Below are positions 7,898 through 16,702 of a stretch of DNA of 64,000 nt, one piece after another (the stretch's first letter is position 1; each line of letters opens with the position of its first letter). The position numbers and the translations under genes were made by a program. Source of the DNA: Rhizobium sp. NFR07 (GTDB lineage Bacteria; Pseudomonadota; Alphaproteobacteria; Rhizobiales; Rhizobiaceae); the NCBI RefSeq assembly GCF_900111905.1, contig NZ_FOKM01000002.1:496001-560000 (forward strand), given 5' to 3'. The notes under the pieces were generated by a model. The model had not been told where the DNA came from and ran no database searches. It worked only from the letters and a program-made list of their open reading frames with translations.

Positions 7898-9445
7898 TCA
7901 TGCGGCCGCGACTTTGGCGAGCGCGCGTTTTTCCCGGCGCCGCTGCACCGAGGACGGGATATTCATCGCCTCGCGATACTTCGCGACGGTGCGCCTTGCC
8001 AACTCCACGCCACCCTGCTTGAGGCTGAGCACGATGTCGTCATCAGAAAGCACGGCGTCGGGAGCCTCCTGTGCGATCAGCATCTTGATCCGGTGACGAA
8101 CCGCTTCCGCCGAATGGCTGTCGCCACCTTCCTCGGCCGAGCCGATCGATACCGTGAAGAAGTATTTGAGTTCGAAAAGGCCGCGCGGTGTGAGCATGTA
8201 TTTGTTCGACGTAACCCGGCTGACCGTCGATTCATGCATCTTGATCGCTTCGGCGACGGTCTTCAGATTGAGCGGCCGCAGGTGGTCGACCCCATGCATC
8301 AGGAATGCGTCCTGCTGGCGCACGATCTCGGCGGCAACCTTCATGATCGTCTTTGCCCGCTGGTCGAGGCTGCGGGTGAGCCAGTTGGCGTTCTGCAGGC
8401 AATCGGAGAGAAAGGCGTAGTCCTCGCCGTTTTTGGAAAATCCCTTGGAAACCTGCTGGTAATAGGTCTGGTTGACCAGTACCCGCGGCAGGGTCTCGGG
8501 ATTGAGCTCGACCGCCCAGCCGCCGCTCAGGGCCGGGCGAACGACGATATCGGGAGCGATGACATCGGCCACATGTCCGCCGAAATCGGCGCCCGGCTTG
8601 GGGTTGAGCTTGCGGATCTCCGCCAGCATGTCGATCAGGTCTTCGTCATCGACGCCGCAGAGCTTGCGCAGGGTCGCAAAGTCGCGCTTGGCCAGCAGGT
8701 CCAGATGCCGGACGAGAGCCTCCATCGCGGGATCGAAGCGGTTGTTGTGGCGAAGCTGGATCGCCAGGCATTCACTGAGCGAGCGGGCAAAGATTCCGGG
8801 CGGATCGAGCGTCTGCAGCGAGGAAAGCACACGCTCGACATGCGGAGCATCGGTGCCGAGCCTTTCGGCAAATTCGGTAAGGTCTCCCTGCAGATATCCC
8901 GCGTCATCCAGCTGGTCTGCAAGCTGCTGCGCGATCAGGCGGTCCTGCGCGTCCTTGAAGAGAAACGGAATCTGCTGATGGATAAGGTCGCGCAGCCCCA
9001 CTTCGCCGGCAATGAAATCGTCGAGATCGTAATCCTCGCCGGCGTCTCCACCCGGCATGGACTTCCACTGGCCGAGAAGCTCTGGGGCATCGGCGCGGCG
9101 GTCGGTTATATCGTCGGGAAAGACGTTCTCGAGACCGCTGTCCAGGCCTTCACCAAAGGTTTCGTTGATCACCAGGCCGACTTCTTCATTCCACTCGCCG
9201 GTTCCGGAAGTGTCGATGGCGGAGTGGCTGTCTTCTGCCTCCGAACTGGGCGAATGGCCTAAATCCTGGCCATTTTCACCATCGGTTGGCGCAATTTCCA
9301 GCAGGGGGTTCTTTTCCAGCTCCTGGGAGATGAATTGGTTCAACTCGAAATGCGTCATCTGCAAAAGCTGGATGGACTGCATGAGCTGCGGCGTCATGAC
9401 GAGCGATTGGGTTTGTCGCAGGAAAAGGCTGGCGGATAAACCCAT
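7898..9445 (-). CDS. rpoN: RNA polymerase sigma-54 factor
   Basis: RpoN is sigma-54, needed for nitrogen-regulated and other enhancer-dependent promoters. The 515-residue protein has the Gln/Leu-rich activator-interacting region I (LRQTQSLVMTPQLMQSIQLL), an acidic region II, a core-binding domain, and the C-terminal DNA-binding domain with the RpoN box ARRTVAKYRE. Region I and the box are both intact. It is placed directly downstream of lptB, as is usual in proteobacteria. Confidence 0.97.
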   Translation of the reverse strand: MGLSASLFLRQTQSLVMTPQLMQSIQLLQMTHFELNQFISQELEKNPLLEIAPTDGENGQDLGHSPSSEAEDSHSAIDTSGTGEWNEEVGLVINETFGEGLDSGLENVFPDDITDRRADAPELLGQWKSMPGGDAGEDYDLDDFIAGEVGLRDLIHQQIPFLFKDAQDRLIAQQLADQLDDAGYLQGDLTEFAERLGTDAPHVERVLSSLQTLDPPGIFARSLSECLAIQLRHNNRFDPAMEALVRHLDLLAKRDFATLRKLCGVDDEDLIDMLAEIRKLNPKPGADFGGHVADVIAPDIVVRPALSGGWAVELNPETLPRVLVNQTYYQQVSKGFSKNGEDYAFLSDCLQNANWLTRSLDQRAKTIMKVAAEIVRQQDAFLMHGVDHLRPLNLKTVAEAIKMHESTVSRVTSNKYMLTPRGLFELKYFFTVSIGSAEEGGDSHSAEAVRHRIKMLIAQEAPDAVLSDDDIVLSLKQGGVELARRTVAKYREAMNIPSSVQRRREKRALAKVAAA

Positions 9446-9624
9446 GATGGACGCTAAACTCCCGAAATCCCACGAGCGCTGCGATCATGGCGGCGCTTTT
9501 TTGCATTTTCCAGACGGGATCGGCCGGCCAGAGCTGCATCTGGCACAAGAATTGCTTTTTTATCAGGTTTGGTCAAGCGGCGCGAAAGGGATTTTGCGAT
9601 GGCGCCGCTTTGCGCAATTTGCGT

Positions 9625-10431
9625 CTAGAGGCTGAACTTGTCGCCGAGATAGAGGCGGCGGACATCGGAATTATTGACGATGTCGGAGGCTCTGCCATGC
9701 GTCAGGACTTCGCCTGCATGGATGATATAGGCCCTGTCGATCAGCCCGAGCGTTTCTCGAACGTTGTGGTCCGTAATCAGTACCCCGATACCGCGTGCCG
9801 TCAAGTGACGGACGAGATTTTGAATGTCGGAAACCGAAATCGGATCGACGCCGGCAAACGGCTCGTCGAGCAGCATGAAGGCGGGGTCGGTCGCCAGCGC
9901 ACGGGCGATTTCCAGGCGCCGCCGCTCGCCGCCCGAAAGCGCCACCGCGGCCGACTTCCTCAACTGGCTGATGTGGAATTCTTCGAGCAGCTCGTCGAGC
10001 TTGGCCTCGCGCTTGTCGCGGTTGGGTTCGTGGACTTCCAGCACGGCGCGGATATTCTCCTCCACCGTCAGCCCGCGAAAGATCGAGGCTTCCTGCGGCA
10101 GGTAGCCGACGCCGAGCCGAGCGCGGCGATACATCGGCATCCGCGTAACTTCGTTGCCGTTGATCGCGATCATGCCTTCGTCGACCGGCACCAGGCCGGT
10201 GATCATGTAGAAGCATGTCGTCTTGCCGGCGCCGTTGGGGCCGAGCAGGCCGACGGCTTCGCCCCGTCTCACCACCAGCGATACGCCGTTGACGACGCGT
10301 CGGGTGTCGTAGGTTTTCGACAGGCCATGCGCCACGAGCGTGCCTTCATAGCGCGCCTTGTCGCGTGCCATGAACGGTTCGGGCGCGGGTGTCTTCCCGG
10401 CCGAGGAGGGGGAGAGAAAAGGAAGCTTCAC
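9625..10431 (-). CDS. lptB: LPS export ABC transporter ATPase LptB
   Basis: LptB powers extraction of lipopolysaccharide from the inner membrane with LptF/LptG. The 268-residue protein has Walker A GPNGAGKTT (residues 64-72), the ABC signature LSGGE (165-169), Walker B ending in D189-E190, and an H-loop TDHNVRETL. The first ~25 residues are a proline-rich extension; a second Met at residue 21 (MARDKARYEG) is an alternative start. It lies 3 bases after lptA, within lptC-lptA-lptB-rpoN. Confidence 0.95.
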   Translation of the reverse strand: MKLPFLSPSSAGKTPAPEPFMARDKARYEGTLVAHGLSKTYDTRRVVNGVSLVVRRGEAVGLLGPNGAGKTTCFYMITGLVPVDEGMIAINGNEVTRMPMYRRARLGVGYLPQEASIFRGLTVEENIRAVLEVHEPNRDKREAKLDELLEEFHISQLRKSAAVALSGGERRRLEIARALATDPAFMLLDEPFAGVDPISVSDIQNLVRHLTARGIGVLITDHNVRETLGLIDRAYIIHAGEVLTHGRASDIVNNSDVRRLYLGDKFSL

Positions 10432-10434
10432 GTG

Positions 10435-10992
10435 TCAGTTCTGTTGCTGTTTGCGCGAGTTCGGGTCGAGCATGATCTCCACGCGTCCACCGCAGCTGTC
10501 GAGCTTGGCCTGGCCGGTGGCCATCTGGACCGTTAGCTTGCAGCCCCTGAATACGTTCTTGCCTTCCGACAGCACGACCTGCTTGCCGGACAGCATGAAG
10601 GTCTGGCTCGCCATGTCGAACTCGCCCTTTTCGGCGGTCGCCTGTTGGGTGCCGGAGCTCAGGAAGACGGTGTCGTCGAGGAAGATCTTGTCGATGTCGG
10701 CATTGCCTGCCGTCACCGCACCGCCATCGCCCTTGTAGAGAACGGTCATCTTGCCGGCCTTCAGCGTCGTCGTGCCCTGCACGACATTCACGTTGCCGGT
10801 GAAGTATGCCTTCTTCTCCTGATCCTTGATCTCAAGCTGGTCGCTCTGGATCTGGATCGGCTCGTCGCCGGAAAGCTTGAGGCCTTCCATCTGGCTGGTC
10901 GTGGTCTGGGCGTGCGCGGAAAAGCTCAAACAGGAAATAAATGCAGCCGCGGTCACGACGGACATGCGGGGGAAAAAGCAGCGATGCGTCAT
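10435..10992 (-). CDS. lptA: Periplasmic LPS transport protein LptA (OstA-like)
   Basis: LptA forms the periplasmic bridge that carries LPS from LptC to LptD. The 185-residue precursor has a signal peptide ending near SFSAHAQ (residue ~29) and an OstA-like beta-jellyroll domain, with EPIQIQSDQLEIKDQEKKA and repeated strand motifs. The C-terminal part is Gln-rich (SRKQQQN). It is 12 bases downstream of lptC and 3 bases upstream of lptB, so the three are surely cotranscribed. Confidence 0.92.
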   Translation of the reverse strand: MTHRCFFPRMSVVTAAAFISCLSFSAHAQTTTSQMEGLKLSGDEPIQIQSDQLEIKDQEKKAYFTGNVNVVQGTTTLKAGKMTVLYKGDGGAVTAGNADIDKIFLDDTVFLSSGTQQATAEKGEFDMASQTFMLSGKQVVLSEGKNVFRGCKLTVQMATGQAKLDSCGGRVEIMLDPNSRKQQQN

Positions 10993-11004
10993 GACAACCG
11001 GGCT

Positions 11005-11673
11005 CTACTTGCCTTTGTTGCGGATGGCTGTGGGTTCGACATGCACTCGAACCTTGCCGGTGAAATTGAGAGTATGCCCCTTATCGGTGATCTTCATGGA
11101 ATCTGCAACAATGGACCCTTCGGTCATCGAAATATTCACTGGATCAGCCGTGTTCATCGTGCCCCCGGGGATATCCAGCTGGGCGGACTGGAAGCGGGCA
11201 GTGATGCCGTTGCTCATATTGACGTCGAAAGGTGCTGTCAGCTTGAGGGCGTCCGCGCCACGATTGAAGTCGGCGCTCGTCGCGGTCACGCGGGCAATCA
11301 GTTCGTCATTGATGGGAACGGCAGCCGTGACATCCTGAAGCGTGATGAGATTGGGGTCCTGGATATCCTGCAGCGCCTTCTGCGCCAGCATCGAATAGCT
11401 GATGCCGTCGCTGTTGCGGCCGGAGATCGCCGGTCTTTCCATGACTATCTTGCCGTCTTCGATCCTTGCGCTTTCGATCGAGACGTTCTCGGGCAGGTAT
11501 GTGCGGATGATGGCAACGCCGATGAACAGCAGCGAAATCACGCCAGCCACCACCGGCAGCAGGACCTTGAGCCGGCTCACGCGCGATGAATGTGTCAGCG
11601 CCGCATCATAGGCGCTCGCAGGCCCCTGCATCGACGCGAGAAAGCCGCCTGTATTTCGGATATGCTGCAGCAT
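11005..11673 (-). CDS. lptC: LPS export protein LptC
   Basis: LptC is the bitopic membrane protein that hands LPS from LptBFG to LptA. The 222-residue product has one membrane anchor (about residues 35-57, LKVLLPVVAGVISLLFIGVA) followed by a periplasmic domain with the repeated strand pattern seen in LptC, here long and divergent as is usual in rhizobia. I place the start at the ATG 11671-11673; a longer frame adds a basic tail with no similarity. First gene of the lptCAB-rpoN run. Confidence 0.85.
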   Translation of the reverse strand: MLQHIRNTGGFLASMQGPASAYDAALTHSSRVSRLKVLLPVVAGVISLLFIGVAIIRTYLPENVSIESARIEDGKIVMERPAISGRNSDGISYSMLAQKALQDIQDPNLITLQDVTAAVPINDELIARVTATSADFNRGADALKLTAPFDVNMSNGITARFQSAQLDIPGGTMNTADPVNISMTEGSIVADSMKITDKGHTLNFTGKVRVHVEPTAIRNKGK

Positions 11674-11864
11674 AGAGTTTCGTTCGGTCCTTTCCGACAC
11701 CCGTCCGGGCTCGCACGATAGGGCGAGCGGCGTGGTCGTCGGCCTCAAATATGGTTTTTATCCTTCAACAAACAATAATGGACAACATAAAAACGTGATA
11801 AGAGCCGCTGCAATCGGTTCGGTGGTTACTATTTAAACCATAAAAGGCATGCGAAGGAACGTTC

Positions 11865-12821
11865 ATGGACCCTATGGCAATCGCGGATCGGCGGCAGTTG
11901 CGCCGCAAGCTCAGCTTCTGGCGCGTCGCGGCGCTCATCTTTTTGGCTGCCATCGGATTCGTTTCCTACGCCTTTTTGATGAGCGACCAGAGCGGTTCCG
12001 CCGCCCCGCACATCGCCCGTGTCCGCATCGCCGGCATGATCACCGACGATCGCGAACTGCTCGAACGGCTGGAGCGCATCGCCGACAGCAGCCAGGCCAA
12101 GGCACTGATCGTCTCGATCTCCTCGCCCGGCGGCACGACCTATGGCGGCGAGCGCATCTTCAAAGCGATCCGCAAGGTGGCGGAAAAGAAGCCGGTCGTC
12201 TCCGATATCCGGACGCTTGCAGCCTCCGCCGGCTACATGATCGCCACGGCAGGCGACACGATCGTCGCCGGAGAAAGCTCGATCACCGGTTCGATCGGCG
12301 TCATCTTCCAGTATCCGCAGATCGACGAGGTGATGAAGAAGATCGGTATCTCGTTGGAAGAGATAAAGTCTTCTCCTCTGAAGGCCGAGCCGTCGCCCTT
12401 CCATCCTGCAAGCGAGGAAGCGAAAACCATGATCCGCAACATGATCATGGACAGCTATGGTTGGTTCGTCGACCTGGTGGCCGATCGCCGCAAGCTGCCG
12501 CGTGACGAAGTCCTGAAGCTTGCTGACGGCACGATCTTCACCGGCCGCCAGGCACTCGGCGTCAAGCTGGTCGACACGCTCGGTGGCGACGACGAGATCC
12601 TCGATTATCTCCAGACACGCGATGTTTCGCGCGATTTGCCGATCGTCGAATGGAAGGATACAGAAAATTCGTCCTCGCTCTGGTTCGCCCATGCCCTTTC
12701 CGGTCTCTTCCGCTTTGCAGGCATAACGCTGCCTGTCAGCCCGGATGCGATCGAGGGTTGGGGGCCCAGCAAGTTGTTCCTTGACGGTCTGGTCTCGGTT
12801 TGGCAGGTTGGGGAACGGTGA
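11865..12821 (+). CDS. sppA: Signal peptide peptidase SppA (short form, family S49)
   Basis: SppA is a membrane-anchored serine protease that degrades cleaved signal peptides. The 318-residue protein has an N-terminal anchor (residues about 19-38) and one S49 domain. The nucleophile is Ser121 in LAASAGYMIA, and Lys173 in SSPLKAEPS lies 52 residues later, the same spacing as the Ser-Lys dyad of short Bacillus-type SppA. It is followed by ihfB and lapA in the conserved sppA-ihfB-lapA order. Confidence 0.92.
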   Translation: MDPMAIADRRQLRRKLSFWRVAALIFLAAIGFVSYAFLMSDQSGSAAPHIARVRIAGMITDDRELLERLERIADSSQAKALIVSISSPGGTTYGGERIFKAIRKVAEKKPVVSDIRTLAASAGYMIATAGDTIVAGESSITGSIGVIFQYPQIDEVMKKIGISLEEIKSSPLKAEPSPFHPASEEAKTMIRNMIMDSYGWFVDLVADRRKLPRDEVLKLADGTIFTGRQALGVKLVDTLGGDDEILDYLQTRDVSRDLPIVEWKDTENSSSLWFAHALSGLFRFAGITLPVSPDAIEGWGPSKLFLDGLVSVWQVGER

Positions 12822-12847
12822 AAATCTAATTTTTTCAGGGGGCAAAG

Positions 12848-13147
12848 GTGATCAAGTCAGAATTGGTACAGATCGTTGCGGCACGCAATCCGCATCTCTA
12901 CCATCGAGACGTCGAGAACATCGTCAACGCGGTGCTTGACGAGATCACGGATGCACTTGCGGGCGGAAACCGCGTCGAGCTGCGCGGTTTCGGTGCCTTC
13001 TCGGTGAAGAACCGTCCTTCGCGTTCGGGCCGCAACCCGCGCACGGGGGAAAGCGTCTTCGTCGAGGAAAAATGGGTGCCTTTCTTCAAGACGGGCAAGG
13101 AGCTGCGCGAGCGGCTGAATCCGGGAATGGCGGACGAAGAGGATTGA
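12848..13147 (+). CDS. ihfB: Integration host factor beta subunit
   Basis: IHF is a heterodimeric DNA-bending protein acting in sigma-54 promoter activation, recombination and nucleoid structure. The 99-residue product is a clear HU/IHF-family protein with the [13 protein letters not shown] segment and the DNA-intercalating arm ([11 protein letters not shown]). The start is GTG at 12848, preceded by GGGGGCAAAG. It lies 26 bases after sppA. The other subunit (ihfA) is not in this window. Confidence 0.93.
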   Translation: MIKSELVQIVAARNPHLYHRDVENIVNAVLDEITDALAGGNRVELRGFGAFSVKNRPSRSGRNPRTGESVFVEEKWVPFFKTGKELRERLNPGMADEED

Positions 13148-13220
13148 TCCGTACTGAGCCCTTGAAAGGCTCGGATCCGGCCCGATCTGTCACCCTTGAA
13201 TGATACTGCCGGAGAAAACC

Positions 13221-13532
13221 ATGGCAAAGCTGAAGCGCATCCTGTCGCTCGTCGTTTTTGTGCCGCTTGGCATCATCCTGATCGTCCTCGCGGTGGCCAA
13301 TCGCCAACCCATCACGCTCGCCCTCAACCCGTTCGCGCCGCAGGACAGCGTGCTGTCGGTGACCGCCCCGTTCTTCCTGTTCATTTTTGTCACTCTCCTC
13401 GTCGGCATGGCGATCGGTGCGAGCGTGACCTGGCTGAAGCAGGGACGCTATCGCCGTCAGGCTCGCACGGAAGCGAAGGAAGCGGTGAAGTGGCAAAGCG
13501 AGCACAAGGCAATCGCCGGCCCACGGGGGTAG
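13221..13532 (+). CDS. lapA: LapA-domain (DUF1049) membrane protein
   Basis: This 103-residue protein has two hydrophobic segments (about 7-25 and 47-68) joined by the NRQPITLALNPF loop typical of lipopolysaccharide-assembly protein A domain proteins, and a basic cytoplasmic tail. In enterobacteria LapA works with LapB in regulating LPS synthesis; here the partner is not nearby. The ATG at 13221 follows a GGAG at 13211. It is the last gene of the sppA-ihfB-lapA set and converges with the CoxG-like gene. Confidence 0.85.
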   Translation: MAKLKRILSLVVFVPLGIILIVLAVANRQPITLALNPFAPQDSVLSVTAPFFLFIFVTLLVGMAIGASVTWLKQGRYRRQARTEAKEAVKWQSEHKAIAGPRG

Positions 13533-13559
13533 GTCACGCCTGACCTGCCGCGGTTGGCC

Positions 13560-14015
13560 TTATGCCCCGCCGACTTTTTCCTGCACAACCTTATTGAGAT
13601 GCGAGAAGAACCGCGCCGCCAGTTTCTGAGCGGCCGAGCCGATAAAGCGTGAACCCATCTGCGCCACCCGGCCGCCGATTTCGGCACCGGTGCGATAATG
13701 CAGGATCGTCGCGTCCCCATCCTCGACCAGCATGATATCCGCCGATGCCTTGCCGAAGCCGGCAATTCCGCCCTTGCCTTCGGCGTCGATCGTATAGTGT
13801 TCCGGCGCCCTGATGTTCGACAAAGCGATTTCAACGGTCAGGCCGACCGACAGAACACCGAGTTTCAGCTTGATTTTCGCCAGGAGTTCGGTCGGAGAGG
13901 TCCATTCCAGCGACTGGCAGCCGGGAACACAGCTTTTCAGTACCTCGGTATCGTTAAGGGCGGCCCACACGGCCTCCCGGGGTGCTTCGATCCGTTCTTC
14001 GCCGACGATTTCCAT
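13560..14015 (-). CDS. CoxG-like (SRPBCC fold) protein
   Basis: The 151-residue product matches the carbon monoxide dehydrogenase subunit G family: it starts MEIVGEERIEAPREAVWAAL, contains the VPGCQSLEW motif with the family's conserved Cys, and has the AEIGGRVAQMGSRFIGSAA segment. CoxG helps anchor or mature Mo-containing CO dehydrogenase, but no cox genes are near, so this is an orphan and its partner is unknown. The ATG at 14013-14015 is preferred over one five residues upstream. It stands alone on the minus strand between lapA and a methyltransferase gene. Confidence 0.8.
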   Translation of the reverse strand: MEIVGEERIEAPREAVWAALNDTEVLKSCVPGCQSLEWTSPTELLAKIKLKLGVLSVGLTVEIALSNIRAPEHYTIDAEGKGGIAGFGKASADIMLVEDGDATILHYRTGAEIGGRVAQMGSRFIGSAAQKLAARFFSHLNKVVQEKVGGA

Positions 14016-14126
14016 GGGGCTCCTGCACATCGGGGCATTTCGCTTCTGAAATGCAGATAGGACGATAAGGCGCTCTTAGCCAGCACGGGCTTTGCCGAAG
14101 CCGCATCAGGTGCTATCTGGCTCTCC

Positions 14127-15302
14127 ATGAAAGCCAAGGATCAGTCTTTGAAGAATAGAGAGAAGCGGAGCGGGCAGAAGCCCCCGCGCGGGGCGCCCCA
14201 TGCCGGCGATCGAAAGACCTCGCCCGGCAAGCCCAAACCCTCCGGCGGACCTCAGCAGGCATGGGCCGCCGAGCATGCCAAGGTCAAGGAGCCCAGGGTA
14301 AGGGAGCAATCGGTCAGGGAGCAGAAGCCCGCACCCGAGCAGGCCGCATCGGCACGACCGTTGATGGCGCGCACCGGCGACCTGCCGAAGGAAAACGTTC
14401 CGCTTATCCTGGAATCGAAGAATGCCGGCGATTTCCATCTCGTCGACAGCGGCAATGGGCTGAAGCTCGAAAAATACGGTCCCTACCATGTCGTCCGCCC
14501 TGAGGCGCAGGCGCTGTGGCAGCCGTCGCTCTCGTCCGAAATCTGGCAGCGAGCCGAGGCGGTATTCACCGGCAACACCGACGAGGACGGCATGGGCCGC
14601 TGGAAGTTTCCGCGCGAAGCTCTCGGCGAGACCTGGCCGTTGACGCTGCTCGAAATCGATTTTCTCGGCCGCTTCACCGCTTTCCGCCATATGGGCTTCT
14701 TTCCCGAGCAGATCGTTCACTGGCTGTGGGTGAAGGACCGCGTCGAGGAAGCCAAAGCCAAGGGTCGCACCCTCAAGGTCCTCAACCTGTTCGGCTATAC
14801 CGGCGTCGCTTCGCTGGTTGCGGCAGCTGCCGGTGCGGAAGTCACCCATGTCGATGCCTCCAAGAAGGCGATCGGCTGGGCACGCGAAAACCAGGCCCTC
14901 TCGCGTCTCGACAAGGCGCCGATCCGCTGGATCTGCGAGGATGCGATGAAGTTCATCCTGCGCGAGGAACGACGCGGCTCGACTTATGATATCATCTTGA
15001 CCGACCCGCCGAAATTCGGCCGCGGACCGAATGGCGAAGTCTGGGAACTCTTCGAACATCTGCCGCTCATGCTCGACGTCTGCCGCGAGCTTCTGTCGAA
15101 GAACGCGGTCGGTCTCGTTCTCACAGCCTATTCGATCCGCGCCAGCTTTTATTCCATTCATGAGCTGATGCGCGAAACCATGCGCGGTGCCGGCGGGACT
15201 ATCGAGTCCGGCGAACTTGTGCTGCGCGAGACGGGCCTCGACGGCGAGAACCGCGGCCGCGCCCTTTCCACCTCACTTTTCAGCCGCTGGGTTTCCCAAT
15301 GA
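14127..15302 (+). CDS. RlmI/YccW-like SAM-dependent RNA methyltransferase
   Basis: This 391-residue protein begins with about 75 basic, proline-rich and probably disordered residues, then a methyltransferase core. Motif I is LNLFGYTGVASL; the catalytic-type motif DPPKFGRG follows. These fit the group of 23S rRNA cytosine methyltransferases related to RlmI/RlmK, though the target base cannot be told. The stop overlaps the start of the next gene by 4 bases (ATGA), so the two, plus lspA, form a translationally coupled operon. Confidence 0.8.
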   Translation: MKAKDQSLKNREKRSGQKPPRGAPHAGDRKTSPGKPKPSGGPQQAWAAEHAKVKEPRVREQSVREQKPAPEQAASARPLMARTGDLPKENVPLILESKNAGDFHLVDSGNGLKLEKYGPYHVVRPEAQALWQPSLSSEIWQRAEAVFTGNTDEDGMGRWKFPREALGETWPLTLLEIDFLGRFTAFRHMGFFPEQIVHWLWVKDRVEEAKAKGRTLKVLNLFGYTGVASLVAAAAGAEVTHVDASKKAIGWARENQALSRLDKAPIRWICEDAMKFILREERRGSTYDIILTDPPKFGRGPNGEVWELFEHLPLMLDVCRELLSKNAVGLVLTAYSIRASFYSIHELMRETMRGAGGTIESGELVLRETGLDGENRGRALSTSLFSRWVSQ

Positions 15303-16159
15303 CAGACGATTACAGAAGACCCGGTGCCCGCAAGGTCGGTCAGGTGAAGGAAGTCACCTCGCTCGCCAACCCGATCATCAAGGACATCAAGGCGCTCACC
15401 AACAAGAAGGATCGCGAGGCAGCCGGAATCTTTATGGCGGAAGGCCTGAAGCTGGTCATCGACGCGCTGGAACTCGGCTGGGAAATCCGCACGCTGATCT
15501 ACGCCAAGGCGGCCAAGGGCAAGCCGCTGGTCGAGCAGGTCGCCACCCGCACGGTCGCCAATGGCGGCCTCGTTCTGGAAGTCAGCGAAAAGGTGCTGTC
15601 GTCAGTCACCCGTCGCGACAACCCGCAAATGGTCGTCGGCATTTTCGAGCAGCGCTGGAGGCGGCTGGATGAGCTTTCGCCGGAAAAAGGCGACACCATC
15701 GTCGCGCTGGACCGGGTCCGTGATCCCGGCAATCTCGGCACCATCATCCGCACGGCCGATGCCGCAGGCGCTTCCGCCGTCATCCTCGTCGGCGATTGCA
15801 CCGATCCCTTCTCGCTGGAAACGGTTCGCGCCACGATGGGCTCGGTCTTTGCATTGCCCGTCGTCCGGTGCTCGGCCGACGATTTCCTCGCATGGCAGAA
15901 GCGTTCCAGCGTCGAAGTCGTGGCGACCCATCTCGCCGGCGCGGTCGACTACCGCACGGTCGACTACGAGAAAAAGCCGGTCGTCATCCTGATGGGCAAC
16001 GAACAATCCGGCCTGCCGGATGATCTCGCGCGCGGCGCCAACCGCACCGTCCGTATTCCCCAGCAGGGCAGGGCGGACAGCCTCAACCTCGCCGTTGCCA
16101 CCGCCGTGATGCTGTTTGAGGCGCGCCGCCACCTCCTGACCCTGGAAGACAAGAAATGA
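15299..16159 (+). CDS. TrmH/SpoU-family RNA 2'-O-methyltransferase
   Basis: The 286-residue product is a SPOUT enzyme with an N-terminal substrate-binding domain ([17 protein letters not shown], then the FMAEGLKLV motif) and a C-terminal trefoil-knot domain. The three SpoU motifs are present: [16 protein letters not shown], the [10 protein letters not shown] motif 2, and [16 protein letters not shown] motif 3. It would methylate a ribose 2'-hydroxyl in rRNA or tRNA; the site is unknown. It overlaps both neighbours by 4 bases, coupling it to the upstream methyltransferase and to lspA. Confidence 0.9.
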   Translation: MTDDYRRPGARKVGQVKEVTSLANPIIKDIKALTNKKDREAAGIFMAEGLKLVIDALELGWEIRTLIYAKAAKGKPLVEQVATRTVANGGLVLEVSEKVLSSVTRRDNPQMVVGIFEQRWRRLDELSPEKGDTIVALDRVRDPGNLGTIIRTADAAGASAVILVGDCTDPFSLETVRATMGSVFALPVVRCSADDFLAWQKRSSVEVVATHLAGAVDYRTVDYEKKPVVILMGNEQSGLPDDLARGANRTVRIPQQGRADSLNLAVATAVMLFEARRHLLTLEDKK

Positions 16160-16644
16160 CTGAACGCGTGGCATATCTTTCGCGGCCGCTGACCGCCGTG
16201 ATCGTCATCATTATCGCGGTCATCCTCGACCAGGCGATCAAGATCGCGGTGGAGAATTCTCTGCCGATGCACGAGGCAGTGCCGGTCATGCCGTTCCTGG
16301 CACTGTTCCGCACCTATAATCTCGGCGTCGCCTTCTCGCTTCTGTCCGGCATGGAGCGGGAATTCATCGTCGGCATGCGCATCGTCATCGTCGCCTTCGT
16401 CATCTGGCTCTGGCGTCGGACGCCAACGTCGCGGACCTTTGCCCATACCGGTTTTGCGCTGATCATCGCGGGTGCGATCGGCAATCTCATCGACGGCCTG
16501 GTCTACGGACACGTCATCGACTACATCCTGTTCTACACTCAGACTTGGTCGTTCGCCGTCTTCAACCTGGCCGACAGTTTCATCACCATCGGCGCGGGCC
16601 TTGTCATCCTTGACGAACTGGTCGGCGCGAAGAAACCCGATTAA
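16156..16644 (+). CDS. lspA: Lipoprotein signal peptidase (signal peptidase II)
   Basis: LspA removes signal peptides from diacylated prolipoproteins in the inner membrane. The 162-residue protein has four hydrophobic segments and the two catalytic aspartates, D122 in GHVIDYI and D140 in [11 protein letters not shown], with the GNLIDGL motif just before. The product works with Lgt and with Lnt, whose gene is also in this window at 45,975. It is the last gene of the methyltransferase-methyltransferase-lspA operon. Confidence 0.95.
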   Translation: MTERVAYLSRPLTAVIVIIIAVILDQAIKIAVENSLPMHEAVPVMPFLALFRTYNLGVAFSLLSGMEREFIVGMRIVIVAFVIWLWRRTPTSRTFAHTGFALIIAGAIGNLIDGLVYGHVIDYILFYTQTWSFAVFNLADSFITIGAGLVILDELVGAKKPD

Positions 16645-16702
16645 GATATTGTTAGGGGCGTGACCTAAGGATTGCGAAGGAAAGGCCATGTAGTCTTTCC
16701 CC

